DNA from: Leptospira perdikensis | Lineage (GTDB): Bacteria > Spirochaetota > Leptospiria > Leptospirales > Leptospiraceae | DNA: 64,000 bases | Assembly (NCBI RefSeq): GCF_004769575.1 | Contig: NZ_RQGA01000003.1 | Location: 434,001 to 498,000 of the forward strand | Reading direction: 5' to 3' | Shown: positions 26,067 to 35,626 of the stretch, piece by piece | Numbering within the stretch: position 1 is the stretch's first letter | How the letters are laid out: the number at the start of each line of letters is the position of its first letter | Notes under the pieces: model-generated | What the model was told of the DNA's origin: nothing | What the model saw: only the letters and a program-made list of their open reading frames with translations | Databases searched by the model: none | Translations under genes and position numbers: made by a program

Positions 26067-27767
26067 CTATTGCATGATATGGTGTATGACTTGGCAGACA
26101 CCTGTATCATTGTATAAAAAATTTACATTTGGTTTGTCTGATCGAAGATCAGATGGTAAAAATTCGATTTGAAAAAATCCAGAACTTCCTTCGGAGAAAC
26201 ACATAGATTCCGTCGGCTCAGGGGATTCGTCTGAATCTGAGTAACAACTACTTTCTACCCCGGTGACATACAATTCTCCCTTAGGTTGTCTCCATTTCGT
26301 AATGTTATAACAAAGATCATTTTCGGAAAATGAAGTATCAAGTGTTCCTGAATAATCTGTTGTGCGTTTTACTATAGGATTGAATCGGAAAATATCCAAC
26401 ATGATCCAATACCGATTTTGAGCAGAAAGTCGATATTGCATTTTTCCCAGTTGATCGTCAAAACCACCCTCACCAAACTTTAATGCAATGAGCATGATCG
26501 CTTTTTTATAATCATTATTTTTAATGATTTCTTTGTGGTCATTTGGTATTGTTTTTAAAAATTCTCTGAATCCTTGACCAGCAATCAGCAGATTAGGTGT
26601 TGTTTCCAAAGGTGACAAAATCAACTCTGATTTGTCCGTTTTGATTTTGAAACCCATTGAGTTTCCAGATTCCTCTGCGGTTATGGAGAGGATTGATTGA
26701 ATATCTTCTTTTAAAACATTACCTGAAATATCTAAAGTTTCGATTTTAATTTGGTAGTTTGTTTCTGATTGATTTTGTAAAGAAACTAATCCAATGGTTT
26801 TTGATGGATCCAATGTTGGTTCTACTTTCTTTAATTTAGTTAATGCATCTATTCCTGAATTTGCATTTACTAAATATTGATATTCAGATCCAGAGGTAAC
26901 ATATAAACCCTCTTTTGAGAAATATTCAAATAACTTTTCTGTCATATAGGGAAATGACTTCAGTTTGTTGAATTGTCCAACCAAACCTTTGAAAGATGGC
27001 GATCTTAGTGGGAATCCAGCAATGAATGAATTGAGAATAAAGTTTCTTTGTTCTGTGATACTCGAAATGAATTCTTCAGATGCACTAAACGCTGAAAATT
27101 TACCAGATTCCAATCTGTCTTTTGTAAATGGATATTTTTTTAGTATCGCTTTGATATAACTATCATCCAAAGCTGGATCACCTGTATATTTACTAAGCAA
27201 ATAAATTTCTTCCACTTTTAAAGTTTTATCATCAGAATTCATACCGGATGTTTGCAGAAGAAAATTGAATAAATTGAAATTGTTTAAATTAATTGTTTCT
27301 GTAATTTTCTTCGGTTCTTTGATGATTTTCTGAGTTAGAATTGCATTGTTATAACCATCGGGAGTGAGTAGAATGTATTTGTTTAACTGACTTGTTGTGT
27401 AGTAATTGGCACTTAAGATTGATTCATCGGCAATGTCATCAGCTCTCACATAAACAAATTCAGATTTACATTTGGCTTTAATTCGTTCAGGGCATTGTAT
27501 CTGATAAGTTTTATAGTTGGATTGGCCTTTTTCGATTTGAATCGATCCGACTACCTTTACATTATCCGATACTAATAAAACTTCACCTTTTTCTGAATCC
27601 GGTTCTTCAGTTAGATAATATTGAATACCGACTGTATCACCAACAAAAAATATTGATTTAGGTGCTGGAAAGTTTTCAACTTTCTTTTTGCTGCAATTCA
27701 TGAGAAATGCAGTTGGGAAAATCAAAAAGACGAAAATAAGTTTTGATAACTGTTTCATTTGATTCAA
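26067..27767 (-). CDS. Large lipoprotein of unknown function
   Basis: 566 residues. Lipoprotein signal KQLSKLIFVFLIFPTAFLMNC, Cys about 25, with Asn before the Cys; spirochaetes accept this while proteobacteria rarely do. A second ATG at 27758 (MKQ) is an equally good start. The body is mixed alpha/beta. The N-terminal region (IFFVGDTVGIQYYL, GEVLLVSDNVKVVGSI) has the look of a small beta domain; the rest contains no motif I know. The C-terminal part has four Cys residues (NDLCYNI, ESSCYSD, ESMCFSE, TGVCQVI). It follows the HEAT/SH3 gene by 8 bp on the same strand, so the two are likely co-expressed and perhaps physically linked at the outer membrane. Confidence 0.72.
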   Translation of the reverse strand: MNQMKQLSKLIFVFLIFPTAFLMNCSKKKVENFPAPKSIFFVGDTVGIQYYLTEEPDSEKGEVLLVSDNVKVVGSIQIEKGQSNYKTYQIQCPERIKAKCKSEFVYVRADDIADESILSANYYTTSQLNKYILLTPDGYNNAILTQKIIKEPKKITETINLNNFNLFNFLLQTSGMNSDDKTLKVEEIYLLSKYTGDPALDDSYIKAILKKYPFTKDRLESGKFSAFSASEEFISSITEQRNFILNSFIAGFPLRSPSFKGLVGQFNKLKSFPYMTEKLFEYFSKEGLYVTSGSEYQYLVNANSGIDALTKLKKVEPTLDPSKTIGLVSLQNQSETNYQIKIETLDISGNVLKEDIQSILSITAEESGNSMGFKIKTDKSELILSPLETTPNLLIAGQGFREFLKTIPNDHKEIIKNNDYKKAIMLIALKFGEGGFDDQLGKMQYRLSAQNRYWIMLDIFRFNPIVKRTTDYSGTLDTSFSENDLCYNITKWRQPKGELYVTGVESSCYSDSDESPEPTESMCFSEGSSGFFQIEFLPSDLRSDKPNVNFLYNDTGVCQVIHHIMQ

Positions 27768-27775
27768 CTGAATTC

Positions 27776-28828
27776 CTAATAACTATCCACAACGTGAATG
27801 TATTCACCAAAGAGGTAACCTTTTTTACCTTCACTGGTTTTTACTTGGTACCAAAAGTCTTCCATCTCTTCTCCTTTGCTGTTGGTGATGATGTACTTTC
27901 TTGGTTCTCTAGATAGAATTTCTACAACAGAATTTCCCGCAAGACCAGTGATCACTTCGGATCTTTCATTGGCCTGCGATCGTAGATTCAATCGATCAGA
28001 TACATTGATGATAGCATATTGTTTGGCTGCTTTTAGTTTTTTTAAATTGTCTCCAAGGCTAACAAGATTGGGATGGTTTGGGTTTGCTTTTTTAAATCGA
28101 ATCAAAGTGGGGATTACTTGAGTTGGTTTAAAATTAGAAATTGAATTAAAAGCTTCTTTACTAATTTCATTGTCTGTATTTGCAAGAAGTCCTTCAATAG
28201 CAGAGAGAGAATCATCTGTTTTAAATTTTCCTGCACTATAAAGACAAGCTAAAACATAATCTTTGTCTTGGTTGGAACAGAAAGGTTTTACATACTTCCA
28301 CTCATCCCAAGCATTGATATTTCCTAAACCGCGAATAGCAGCAAGTTGTGTATTTTTATCCTTCCAGTCGAGTGCGCTCCGAAAGATAGAAGCATTCCCA
28401 CTCCTTCCTGTTTTGGAAAGTCCCTGTACGCTAAAGAAACGAATCTTTTCACTTTTATCTTTTACACCTTTTTCAAAGTGTGATTGTGATTTTGCATTTC
28501 CAATTCGAGCTAACGCATCAATACTTGCTTCTCGAACATAAACATCATCATTATCAAAAGCTTTCTGTAGTTCATTGATGCCTGACTTGAGATCACCTAA
28601 CGAACTTGCTGCTTGGGATCGAATTTTACTGGACTCACCCTTTTCCAATTGTTCAATGATGGGTTTTACAAATTTGGAATCGCCTGATTTCCCCATTTCC
28701 GAAAGGATAGAAATTTTATCACTGTCACTGGATGCATTTTTGAGATCTTCTTTTAGATCACCGGCAAACAAACCGAAACTGGTAAATATTGACAAAAACA
28801 AAAGGAAATTCTTCACATAACTCTCCAT
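27776..28828 (-). CDS. Secreted HEAT-repeat protein with C-terminal SH3 domain
   Basis: 350 residues with a signal peptide (FLLFLSIFTSFGLFAGD). From about 30 to 250 there are HEAT-like helical pairs: KIRSQAASSLGDLKSG, VYVREASIDALARIGNA, EKIRFFSVQGLSKTG, TQLAAIRGLGNI. The last 80 residues are a bacterial SH3 domain: DRLNLRSQANERSEVITGL, then DFWYQVKTSEGKKGYLFGEYI. Both parts are for binding: HEAT for proteins, SH3b often for peptidoglycan peptides or proteins. It is probably periplasmic. Its gene leads a two-gene unit with the lipoprotein at 26067. Confidence 0.85.
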   Translation of the reverse strand: MESYVKNFLLFLSIFTSFGLFAGDLKEDLKNASSDSDKISILSEMGKSGDSKFVKPIIEQLEKGESSKIRSQAASSLGDLKSGINELQKAFDNDDVYVREASIDALARIGNAKSQSHFEKGVKDKSEKIRFFSVQGLSKTGRSGNASIFRSALDWKDKNTQLAAIRGLGNINAWDEWKYVKPFCSNQDKDYVLACLYSAGKFKTDDSLSAIEGLLANTDNEISKEAFNSISNFKPTQVIPTLIRFKKANPNHPNLVSLGDNLKKLKAAKQYAIINVSDRLNLRSQANERSEVITGLAGNSVVEILSREPRKYIITNSKGEEMEDFWYQVKTSEGKKGYLFGEYIHVVDSY

Positions 28829-28921
28829 TGGTTGGCTCTCACCTGAATTTCGACAATTATCTGGGAAAATTATGGGGCTGTCAAAGAATTAAAATAAGGT
28901 TGGGAAAACTAAAAACCATTC

Positions 28922-30739
28922 TTAATCTGCTTCGTTTCGAATCGGGATTCCTTCTTTTTTTAAGATTTTAAGTGCGTTTGTGGAGCCGGAAACACCTTCG
29001 CGGATTCGGTAATCAAAATCCATTTGTCCATCTACTTCTAGTTCGGTGAAATGGAATCGTTTGGCCCAAGGAATTTCTGCTAGTTTTAAGTCATGTGTCG
29101 TGAGAAATACTATGGTTCTTTTTTCGCGTAGAACAGAAAGAATCTCCCGAGTTGCGATATATCGTTCTTTGGAATTGGTTCCTTTCAAAATTTCATCCAA
29201 AAACAAAACCGGTATTTTTTTCGATCCATCAGCATTCTGGATTATGGATGATAACCTTCTGACTTCACTATAGAAAAAGGAAACTCCATCTTCCATTGAA
29301 TCTTGAGATCGGATGAGAGTATGAATCTGAAACTCCGGGTATTCAAATTCTGTTCCAAGTATGGGCGCACCCGAACCGGCAAGTAACAATGACATGGCGA
29401 TAGATCTTAGATACGTAGTTTTACCACTCATATTAGACCCCGTAACAATCATTAAATCTCCAGGTTCCATTTTGGTAAGTGGATTGAACACTCGACTGGA
29501 TTTAGAGAGAAGGGGGTGCACTAAACTTTTGGCAGTTAAATTTCCAGCCGATGATGAACTTGCAAAACTAGCTTCTGGGAACAAAAATCCAAAATTCACA
29601 AAGGGCAACATGGAATCGGTTTTTATGATTTCTATTTGGAGGTCATTCCAAAGATTTCCAAATTTCCTTTTCCATTTTTCGAGGGATTTGATTTTCCAAA
29701 GATCCCACAAACAAATCAGATTCAAAATTAAATGTGGTAAAGGGGAAATGAGTAACTCAGAAGAATCACCGAGAGAAGAAATTTGACCTATCATTTGTTT
29801 TGTGGTTTTTCTATCTTTTGCCAAATAAACAAAAGTTTTTTGAAATCTTGAGGCCCCAGAAGAAAGTGCCTTAATTTCTTTCCATTGTTTTAAAGAATCA
29901 TTTCGGTAAGTAACAAACAAAATTCCATTGATGAGGAGAACGAGTGGGATGAGAGGTAAGTCAAATAACAATCCCAGAGCCATATACACAGGTGAGAAAA
30001 CACCCCAAATTGGGAAAAAACCCTTTAAAAACCTTCTTTTTTTCCAAAACGAATCTTCTGTATTGATGTGAGACAAGGGAAACTTTTCATTTGTCTCCGC
30101 CTCGGGTACTAAATACTTACGAAGGAGATGATAGGCATGATAAGAATTTTTTTGCAGAATGTTTTGAATTTCACCTGGATGGAAATTTAGTTTTGTATCT
30201 TCGATAGGTTCTTGTAAAAACCGTTTGAGATAAGTTTGAAATCCAAGTTCCGTGATGGTTGTATCATAAATCCCCAAAAACCCTTGTTTGGTGCAAAGAT
30301 CCAAATCGATAGAAAGTGGATGGTTCCGCACGGATTCTGGATATTCCCAAACTTCTCTTGTTTTGATTTTTTTGAATTCAGCTTGGAGTCTGAAGATTTC
30401 TTCCTGAAGGAAGGTTTGTGTTTTTTTTGCGTATAAAATCTGTATCTTTCTTTTGGAATACAGTCGCACTAAATATAGAAAAGGAAGAAGGATCAGAAGA
30501 GAATATAAATACTCTTTCCAAGATTGTTTATTTAGATAACAAAAAAGAACTGCGACAGAAAAAAGAGTGAAAGTGATGAACCGAAAGATCGAAACCCTTT
30601 TTAGTTTTTTAGAAAGGAATTGGATTTTGTTTTGGTAACGTTTCTTCCTTTGGTTTAGGAACAGATTGGTTGGATTAGTGGAAAAGAGGTCGTTCGTAAT
30701 TTTCTTCTTCCCTGCGGGAAATCTCCGTATCAAGAACAC
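28922..30739 (-). CDS. Membrane-anchored MutS-family ATPase
   Basis: 605 residues. Helices near 50-95 ([34 protein letters not shown]) and near 245-285 ([20 protein letters not shown]) anchor it. The C-terminal third is the MutS ATPase: [20 protein letters not shown] at about 430-450, [16 protein letters not shown], Walker [13 protein letters not shown] and [13 protein letters not shown]. There is no mismatch-recognition domain and no Smr nuclease domain, so this is not MutS or MutS2. Membrane-bound MutS-like proteins are known but uncharacterised. The start is uncertain: the frame opens at GTG 30739 inside the preceding small gene (65-bp overlap) and has no ATG before the first helices. Confidence 0.82.
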   Translation of the reverse strand: MFLIRRFPAGKKKITNDLFSTNPTNLFLNQRKKRYQNKIQFLSKKLKRVSIFRFITFTLFSVAVLFCYLNKQSWKEYLYSLLILLPFLYLVRLYSKRKIQILYAKKTQTFLQEEIFRLQAEFKKIKTREVWEYPESVRNHPLSIDLDLCTKQGFLGIYDTTITELGFQTYLKRFLQEPIEDTKLNFHPGEIQNILQKNSYHAYHLLRKYLVPEAETNEKFPLSHINTEDSFWKKRRFLKGFFPIWGVFSPVYMALGLLFDLPLIPLVLLINGILFVTYRNDSLKQWKEIKALSSGASRFQKTFVYLAKDRKTTKQMIGQISSLGDSSELLISPLPHLILNLICLWDLWKIKSLEKWKRKFGNLWNDLQIEIIKTDSMLPFVNFGFLFPEASFASSSSAGNLTAKSLVHPLLSKSSRVFNPLTKMEPGDLMIVTGSNMSGKTTYLRSIAMSLLLAGSGAPILGTEFEYPEFQIHTLIRSQDSMEDGVSFFYSEVRRLSSIIQNADGSKKIPVLFLDEILKGTNSKERYIATREILSVLREKRTIVFLTTHDLKLAEIPWAKRFHFTELEVDGQMDFDYRIREGVSGSTNALKILKKEGIPIRNEAD

Positions 30740-30905
30740 GAATGAGACTTCCTAAATCATTTAATCTCCATTTGTCGATGAGACGCCCTCTTTCCCGACC
30801 AGAAAATTTATTCAAATACAGGGTACCAAATAGGTCTTCCCCATACTCATAAGCCACGAAACGCCCGTTCCGTCTGCCAGTAGAATTTTCCAATCGAATC
30901 GTCAT
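30675..30905 (-). CDS. Small uncharacterised protein
   Basis: 76 residues from ATG at 30905 ([21 protein letters not shown]). It is basic and acidic in alternation, with [25 protein letters not shown] and a charged end [14 protein letters not shown]; no motif is recognised. The frame extends 13 codons upstream to 30944, but that part is hydrophobic and AT-rich like non-coding DNA. It overlaps the MutS-like frame and is divergent from the small gene at 31072, with a shared AT-rich promoter gap. A conserved small leptospiral protein seems likely, but this cannot be proved here. Confidence 0.55.
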   Translation of the reverse strand: MTIRLENSTGRRNGRFVAYEYGEDLFGTLYLNKFSGRERGRLIDKWRLNDLGSLIRVLDTEISRREEENYERPLFH

Positions 30906-31071
30906 GAACGAATACCAAAAATCAGATAAAAAAAAATAGTACAAGCAAAATTTTTTACTTCAGGATATTCATTTTCCGGCGATACATATATCGGGGAAAG
31001 GCTACTTACCACGGATGGTGGGGAACCTTAAAAAACAAATACCCCGGAAACCGGAAAGCACGGAGGCTTGT

Positions 31072-31284
31072 ATGGATTTCTATCCCGATATGAATTTGGA
31101 GTTTAAAAGCTCCTTTGTGAAGACCAACCAGTTTTTAGCTAACACACAAGACGAAACCCTTCTCCCTCAAATGGGACTTGCGGCACGTAACCTACTCAAT
31201 CTCGAACAAATGACCAAACTTCGCGAAATTCGCAAACGCCATTTGAAAAAAGGACACCAACGCGAAGGGTTCCACTGGGATTAA
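31072..31284 (+). CDS. Small basic protein of unknown function
   Basis: 70 residues from ATG at 31072, chosen because CGGAGG lies seven bases upstream; the frame is open to 31015 but without such a site. MDFYPDMNLEFKSSFVKTNQ, then GLAARNLLNLEQMTKLREIR and a strongly basic end KKGHQREGFHWD. It is probably helical; no family recognised. The acyl-CoA ligase promoter begins just after the stop, so the gene is likely a separate transcription unit. Confidence 0.55.
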   Translation: MDFYPDMNLEFKSSFVKTNQFLANTQDETLLPQMGLAARNLLNLEQMTKLREIRKRHLKKGHQREGFHWD

Positions 31285-31299
31285 ACACCTAAATTTCTC

Positions 31300-31346
31300 T
31301 TGACCATCTAAAAGTAGGCCCTATCATAAAGACCGCTTTTAGATGG
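31300..31346 (+). promoter_or_regulatory. Promoter of the acyl-CoA ligase gene with an 11-bp inverted repeat
   Basis: TTGACC (31300-31305) and TATCAT (31322-31327), spaced 16 bp, look like a sigma-70 promoter. CCATCTAAAAG (31304-31314) and its exact reverse complement CTTTTAGATGG (31336-31346) flank the -10 element, 32 bp centre to centre. The left arm would lie upstream of the transcript, so a DNA-binding repressor site fits better than an mRNA hairpin. The right arm touches the ribosome binding site GGAG at 31345. Confidence 0.55.
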
Positions 31347-31352
31347 AGAGAT

Positions 31353-33401
31353 ATGGCAAATAACCTAGCAGACGTTTATAAGGAATCCGCAGAAAAATTC
31401 GGTCCAAGACCCGCATTCTGGTATAAGAATGCTCAAAAGGATTACCAAGCCCTCACTTACAAAGAACTCTACGAAGACGGACTCGCATTGGCGGAAGCCC
31501 TCATTGATTTAGGAGTTAAGGCCAGAGAACACGTTGGTGTTTTGGCTGATAACCGTATGGAATGGATCATCGCCGATTGTGCGGTGCTCACTGCAGGTGC
31601 AGCCAATGTTCCACGAGGTTCTGATATTACCGATTCCGAAATTGTTTATATTTTGAATCATTCTGAAGCGAAGATTGTTTTCGTTGAAAATGACAAAGTT
31701 TACGAAAAATATAAAAACAACAAATCCCAAGTGAAGTCGGTGAAAACCGTCATCATCATGGATAAAGAAACCAAACTCAAATCAGGTGCTGGAATCCTCC
31801 ATTTTTATGATCTCCTAGAAAAAGGGAGAGAGATGCGTGCCAAAGGAAAACGAGAAGCGGAAAAACGAATGGCCGGAATCAAACCGGACGATTTGTACAC
31901 TCTTATTTATACTTCAGGAACAACAGGAATGCCAAAAGGGGTTATGCTCATGCATTCCAACATGATCCACCAAATGCATTATGTGGTTCCACGTGTTGCC
32001 AAAGTAACACCTGACGATCGTATGTTGTCCATTCTCCCTGTTTGGCATATTTTTGAACGTGTTGTTGAATACTTTGCTATCATCAACGGCGGTTCTACTT
32101 ACTACACTAAAGTAACGGAACTTCGTAACGACATCCAAAAAGCAAGACCGACGTTTATGGCATCTGCCCCAAGGGTTTGGGAAAGTATTTACAATGGTAT
32201 TTACACTCGTATCAATGATCCGAAACAAACTCCTCCTGTGAGAAGATTTTTGTTCAAAGTCGCTTATTTCTTTTCGAAACACTACCATGCGGCAGTTCGT
32301 TTTCTCAAAGGTTGGGAAGTGGATTATGAAGGAAGAAACATTTTACAATCATTAGGATCTTCTGTTTTTTCCGTTGTTAAACTTTTGTTAACAGGTCCAT
32401 TTACAGTTTCGATTCTTGCGATTTTGGCAGCACAGTTTGGATTACCAGAAGACAGTGCTTTTAAAACTCCACTTTATGTAATCGCTGGGTTTGGTGTAAT
32501 TTTTAATTCTTTTACCCTGGACCGCATTGTTCTTTCAAAGATCCGCCAAGCAACGGGTGGTCATTTACGTGCCACTTTATCTGGTGGTGGAGCCCTTCAA
32601 AAACATGTGGATGCTTTCTTTATGGATATTGGGATTACCGTTCTAGAAGGATACGGTATGACTGAAACTGGCCCTGTCATTTCTGCACGAACTTTTGAAA
32701 GGCCGGTGATGGGATCTGTGGGTGATATTGTTCCACTCAGCCAAGTACAAATTCGGGATGATGCAGGTAATGTTCTTTGCCATATCGACGACAAACGAAA
32801 TATCATCTTTGGAAAGTTAGGTGTGAAGGGCGTAGTTCATATCAAAGGGCCTCAGGTAATGAAAGGATATTATAAAAATCCAGAAACTACCAAAAAAACC
32901 ATAGTGGACAACTGGCTCAATACCGGTGACATCGGGATGATTAACTTCAAAAAAACACTGACTCTTACAGGTCGTGCGAAGGATACAATCGTTCTTCTCG
33001 GTGGTGAAAACGTAGAACCAGTTCCTATTGAAAACAAAATTGATGAATCAACTTATATCAAGCAGTCGATGATTGTGGGCCAAGACCAAAAAGTTTTAGG
33101 TGCCATCATTGTTCCTGATTTTGATGCACTTCTTCCTTGGGCAGAAGAAAATGGAATCTCAGAAAAAAACCCTGAGAAACTCATTGCCAATCCTAAGATT
33201 GTTGATTTTTACAAAAAGGAAGTTCGTAATTTTAACAGTGTTAAAACCGGTTTCAAAAACTTCGAACAAGTACAATATGTAACACTCATTACAAAACCGT
33301 TTGAGGTTGGTGATGAACTAACTAACTTAATGAAGATGAAACGACATGTGATTACTGAAAAATACAAAGACAGAATTTTGGAACTCTACAAAAACAGTTA
33401 A
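31353..33401 (+). CDS. Long-chain acyl-CoA ligase (AMP-forming)
   Basis: 682 residues. Motif [14 protein letters not shown] at about 186-199 is the AMP-binding P-loop, [13 protein letters not shown] is the adenylate motif and [10 protein letters not shown] the hinge region; [19 protein letters not shown] follows, with the thioester-forming lid after it. Between about 340 and 390 there is a hydrophobic insert ([36 protein letters not shown]), so the enzyme is probably membrane associated, as in other long-chain ligases of this type. It activates fatty acids to acyl-CoA; for a leptospire, which lives on long-chain fatty acids, this is a central step. An enoyl-CoA hydratase gene follows after one base. 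Confidence 0.93.
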   Translation: MANNLADVYKESAEKFGPRPAFWYKNAQKDYQALTYKELYEDGLALAEALIDLGVKAREHVGVLADNRMEWIIADCAVLTAGAANVPRGSDITDSEIVYILNHSEAKIVFVENDKVYEKYKNNKSQVKSVKTVIIMDKETKLKSGAGILHFYDLLEKGREMRAKGKREAEKRMAGIKPDDLYTLIYTSGTTGMPKGVMLMHSNMIHQMHYVVPRVAKVTPDDRMLSILPVWHIFERVVEYFAIINGGSTYYTKVTELRNDIQKARPTFMASAPRVWESIYNGIYTRINDPKQTPPVRRFLFKVAYFFSKHYHAAVRFLKGWEVDYEGRNILQSLGSSVFSVVKLLLTGPFTVSILAILAAQFGLPEDSAFKTPLYVIAGFGVIFNSFTLDRIVLSKIRQATGGHLRATLSGGGALQKHVDAFFMDIGITVLEGYGMTETGPVISARTFERPVMGSVGDIVPLSQVQIRDDAGNVLCHIDDKRNIIFGKLGVKGVVHIKGPQVMKGYYKNPETTKKTIVDNWLNTGDIGMINFKKTLTLTGRAKDTIVLLGGENVEPVPIENKIDESTYIKQSMIVGQDQKVLGAIIVPDFDALLPWAEENGISEKNPEKLIANPKIVDFYKKEVRNFNSVKTGFKNFEQVQYVTLITKPFEVGDELTNLMKMKRHVITEKYKDRILELYKNS

Positions 33402-33402
33402 T

Positions 33403-34179
33403 ATGAATCCTTTTGCAGAGATCTTTCATGGAGAACGCATCTTGGAAATCAAGATGCAATCCAATGAAAAGAATACTTTTGATTTCGAAGCTTTTGTATT
33501 ATTCGAACAAATTTTGAACAAACACGCAAACAATCCAAATTTGCGTGTTTTACTTTTTACATCCGCACAAACACAGTTTTTTTCCAACGGGATTGAACCG
33601 ACTCTCATGTATGGAAAAACAGAAGCTGATGTTCGTAAATCCGTCGAACAATTGTTAAGGACTGCACAAACCTATTTCCATTTTCCAGTTCCTACCATTG
33701 CTGTAGTCAACGGACATTGTATGGCGGCCGGTGCTGTTTTTGCTTTGTTTTCAGACTATCGGTATATGGTCGATAAAGGGGCAAGGATTGGATTTTCCGA
33801 AGCCATTGTTGGTCTTAACTTTCCATCCATTCCAACCATTGTTTTACAAGATTTAGTGGGTGTAAAAGTCACTCGTGACCTTCTTTACTCGGGGAAACAA
33901 ATCAAAGGTCCTGAAGCCAAAGAAATTGGCCTTGTGGATGAATTGTTTACTGCTGAATCATTGTTTGGTGAATCCTTAAAATTTGCCGAGTCACTTTCCA
34001 AACTCACAAACAATTCTAGCCGTGGAATGAAAACTGCCCAACGGGAACCTTACCGAAAAAAAATGGAATCTTTGTTCCAAATTGATGCAGATCTTTTTAC
34101 AAAAGTCATTTTGTCTCATGATGGACAGGAAGGATTTCATTCGTTAATTGAAAAACGTCGGCCTAAGTTCATTACTTGA
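33403..34179 (+). CDS. Enoyl-CoA hydratase/isomerase family protein
   Basis: 258 residues, the normal crotonase length. VLLFTSAQTQFFSNGIEP gives the first oxyanion-hole strand, and VNGHCMAAGAVFALFSDYRYM the second. GARIGFSEAIVGLNFPSIPT follows in the region that carries the catalytic Glu in hydratases. In this protein SEAIVGLNF supplies a Glu at the expected place, but the second acid is not obvious, so hydratase versus isomerase is undecided. It begins one base after the acyl-CoA ligase stop, suggesting coupled beta-oxidation genes under the dyad-bearing promoter. Confidence 0.88.
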   Translation: MNPFAEIFHGERILEIKMQSNEKNTFDFEAFVLFEQILNKHANNPNLRVLLFTSAQTQFFSNGIEPTLMYGKTEADVRKSVEQLLRTAQTYFHFPVPTIAVVNGHCMAAGAVFALFSDYRYMVDKGARIGFSEAIVGLNFPSIPTIVLQDLVGVKVTRDLLYSGKQIKGPEAKEIGLVDELFTAESLFGESLKFAESLSKLTNNSSRGMKTAQREPYRKKMESLFQIDADLFTKVILSHDGQEGFHSLIEKRRPKFIT

Positions 34180-34198
34180 ATTTAGGTTTCTGCTTTGT

Positions 34199-34226
34199 TT
34201 GATTCCTTCTACATTTTGAGTAAAAT
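34199..34226 (+). promoter_or_regulatory. Candidate promoter of the arsenosugar-type genes
   Basis: TTGATT (34199-34204) and TAAAAT (34221-34226) with a 16-bp spacer. A transcript would start near 34233 and have a leader of about 75 bases. Confidence 0.4.
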
Positions 34227-34260
34227 TCTGTGCTGGACTTGGATTTCCAAAAACTACTCC

Positions 34261-34306
34261 ATTGACTCCATCACGGCTTAAAAAAGTCTAACGGTAAGGA
34301 GTCAAT
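34261..34306 (+). promoter_or_regulatory. Leader inverted repeat that could sequester the ribosome binding site
   Basis: ATTGACTCC (34261-34269) is the exact reverse complement of GGAGTCAAT (34298-34306). The right arm contains most of the Shine-Dalgarno AAGGAG, just before the ATG at 34308. Folded, this 9-bp stem with a 28-base loop would hide the ribosome binding site of the AhpD-like gene, so a translational switch is possible. Confidence 0.4.
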
Positions 34307-34307
34307 C

Positions 34308-34649
34308 ATGGCAGAAACAAATCATTATTACAACGCAACGGATCTTGGAAAATTTGGTGAGATCGGACGTACGAACCCTGTTCTAGCAGAAAAGTTTTTT
34401 GCTTATTATGGTGCAGTGATGGCGGAAGGGGCACTCACGGAAAGAGAAAAGGCACTCATTGCTCTTGCAGTTTCTCATGCATTAAAATGCCCATATTGTA
34501 TTGATGCCTATACATCCACATCTCTCCAAAAAGGTGCCAATGAAGCACAAATGAATGAAGCGGTTCACGTAGCTGCAGCAATGGCTGCCGGAATCAATTT
34601 AGTTCATAGTGTTCAAATGCAAAACAAAATAGACGAACTTTCTTTTTAG
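34308..34649 (+). CDS. AhpD-like protein of arsenosugar-type clusters
   Basis: 113 residues of the carboxymuconolactone decarboxylase/AhpD fold: LTEREKALIALAVSHALKCPYCIDAYT, with the CxxC redox pair and a nearby His in AVSHA. Proteins of just this type sit beside the radical SAM enzyme ArsS in many genomes and are named 'arsenosugar biosynthesis-associated peroxidase-like'. ArsS is indeed the next gene, 2 bp away. The ATG follows AAGGAG. Its exact job (peroxidase, disulphide reductase or thiol transfer in arsenic chemistry) is not established. Confidence 0.85.
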   Translation: MAETNHYYNATDLGKFGEIGRTNPVLAEKFFAYYGAVMAEGALTEREKALIALAVSHALKCPYCIDAYTSTSLQKGANEAQMNEAVHVAAAMAAGINLVHSVQMQNKIDELSF

Positions 34650-34651
34650 TT

Positions 34652-35626
34652 ATGGAAACGAAGGAACAACTTTCCACCTTACAATCATTCAGTGGTAAAA
34701 AGTTTTCCGATTCTGTCGGACATTCTATCCATGCTCGGTCTCTAAAGGTTTTCCAAATTAATGTGGGTAAATGGTGCAACCAAGCTTGTCGACATTGCCA
34801 TGTAGATGCATCACCCATACGAACCGAGATGATGGATAAAACCACAATCGATTTGTGTTTGGAAATTATCGAAAAAACACCGGGGATAGAAACTGTAGAT
34901 ATCACGGGTGGTGCCCCTGAAGGAAATCCTCATTTTAAGGATTTGGTTTTAGGTGCGAGAAAACTTGGGAAACGAGTGATGGATCGTTGTAACTTAACCA
35001 TCCTTGAAGAACCAGGAAACGATTGGTTGTATGATTTTTTAGCATCCAATCAGGTGGAAGTTGTATCCTCATTACCTTCGTTCATTGAAAGTACTACGGA
35101 CAATCAAAGAGGAAAGGGAGTTTATCAAAAATCCATTACCGCATTAAAGAAGTTAAATGCTCTTGGTTATGGAACCAAACTTCCTTTAAATTTAGTTTAT
35201 AATCCTAACGGATTATTTTTAGGTTCCGGCCAATCCGTTTTAGAAAGAGAATACAAAGAAACATTGGAAAAAAAATACGGAATCGTATTCAACCAATTGT
35301 TTTGTATCAATAACCTCCCGATCAGCCGTTTTTTAGGCGCACTTGTTCGGGGCGGTAAATTCGAAATGTATATGGAAACTCTAGCCAATGCCTACAATCC
35401 TGCGACTGTTGAAGGTCTTATGTGTTTGGATCAAATATCGGTAGGTTATGACGGTTCTGTATATGATTGTGATTTCAATCAAATGTTAGATTTGAAGGCG
35501 AGAAACGTAAAACATCTAAAGGATTTCGATTTGCAATCTTTTCTTAGCCGAGATATCGTAGTAGCAAATCATTGTTACGGGTGTACTGCCGGTGCGGGAT
35601 CCAGTTGTGGTGGGGAGATTGTTTAG
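34652..35626 (+). CDS. arsS: Arsenosugar biosynthesis-type radical SAM protein ArsS
   Basis: 324 residues. WCNQACRHCHVDASP at about 42-56 is the radical SAM CxxxCxxC cluster motif, in the form typical of ArsS, followed by VDITGGAPEGNPHF (SAM-binding GGE-like strand). The C-terminal half has the extra Cys set (FNQLFCINNLPISRFLG, LMCLDQISVGYDGSVYDCDF) and ends HCYGCTAGAGSSCGG, the terminal motif of the family (DUF3641 region). Some relatives carry selenocysteine; here all positions are Cys. ArsS is known to convert methylated arsenic to arsenosugar in cyanobacteria. No arsM methyltransferase gene is present in this window. Confidence 0.87.
   Translation: METKEQLSTLQSFSGKKFSDSVGHSIHARSLKVFQINVGKWCNQACRHCHVDASPIRTEMMDKTTIDLCLEIIEKTPGIETVDITGGAPEGNPHFKDLVLGARKLGKRVMDRCNLTILEEPGNDWLYDFLASNQVEVVSSLPSFIESTTDNQRGKGVYQKSITALKKLNALGYGTKLPLNLVYNPNGLFLGSGQSVLEREYKETLEKKYGIVFNQLFCINNLPISRFLGALVRGGKFEMYMETLANAYNPATVEGLMCLDQISVGYDGSVYDCDFNQMLDLKARNVKHLKDFDLQSFLSRDIVVANHCYGCTAGAGSSCGGEIV

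Noticed and set aside
28922..30739. Annotation of the MutS-like gene as DNA mismatch repair MutS or MutS2
   Set aside because: The mismatch-recognition domain and the Smr domain are absent and there are membrane helices, so only the ATPase part supports the family.
35560..35626. Selenocysteine insertion in ArsS
   Set aside because: Some relatives use selenocysteine near the C-terminus, but here the terminal motif is coded entirely by Cys codons and no in-frame TGA precedes the real stop.
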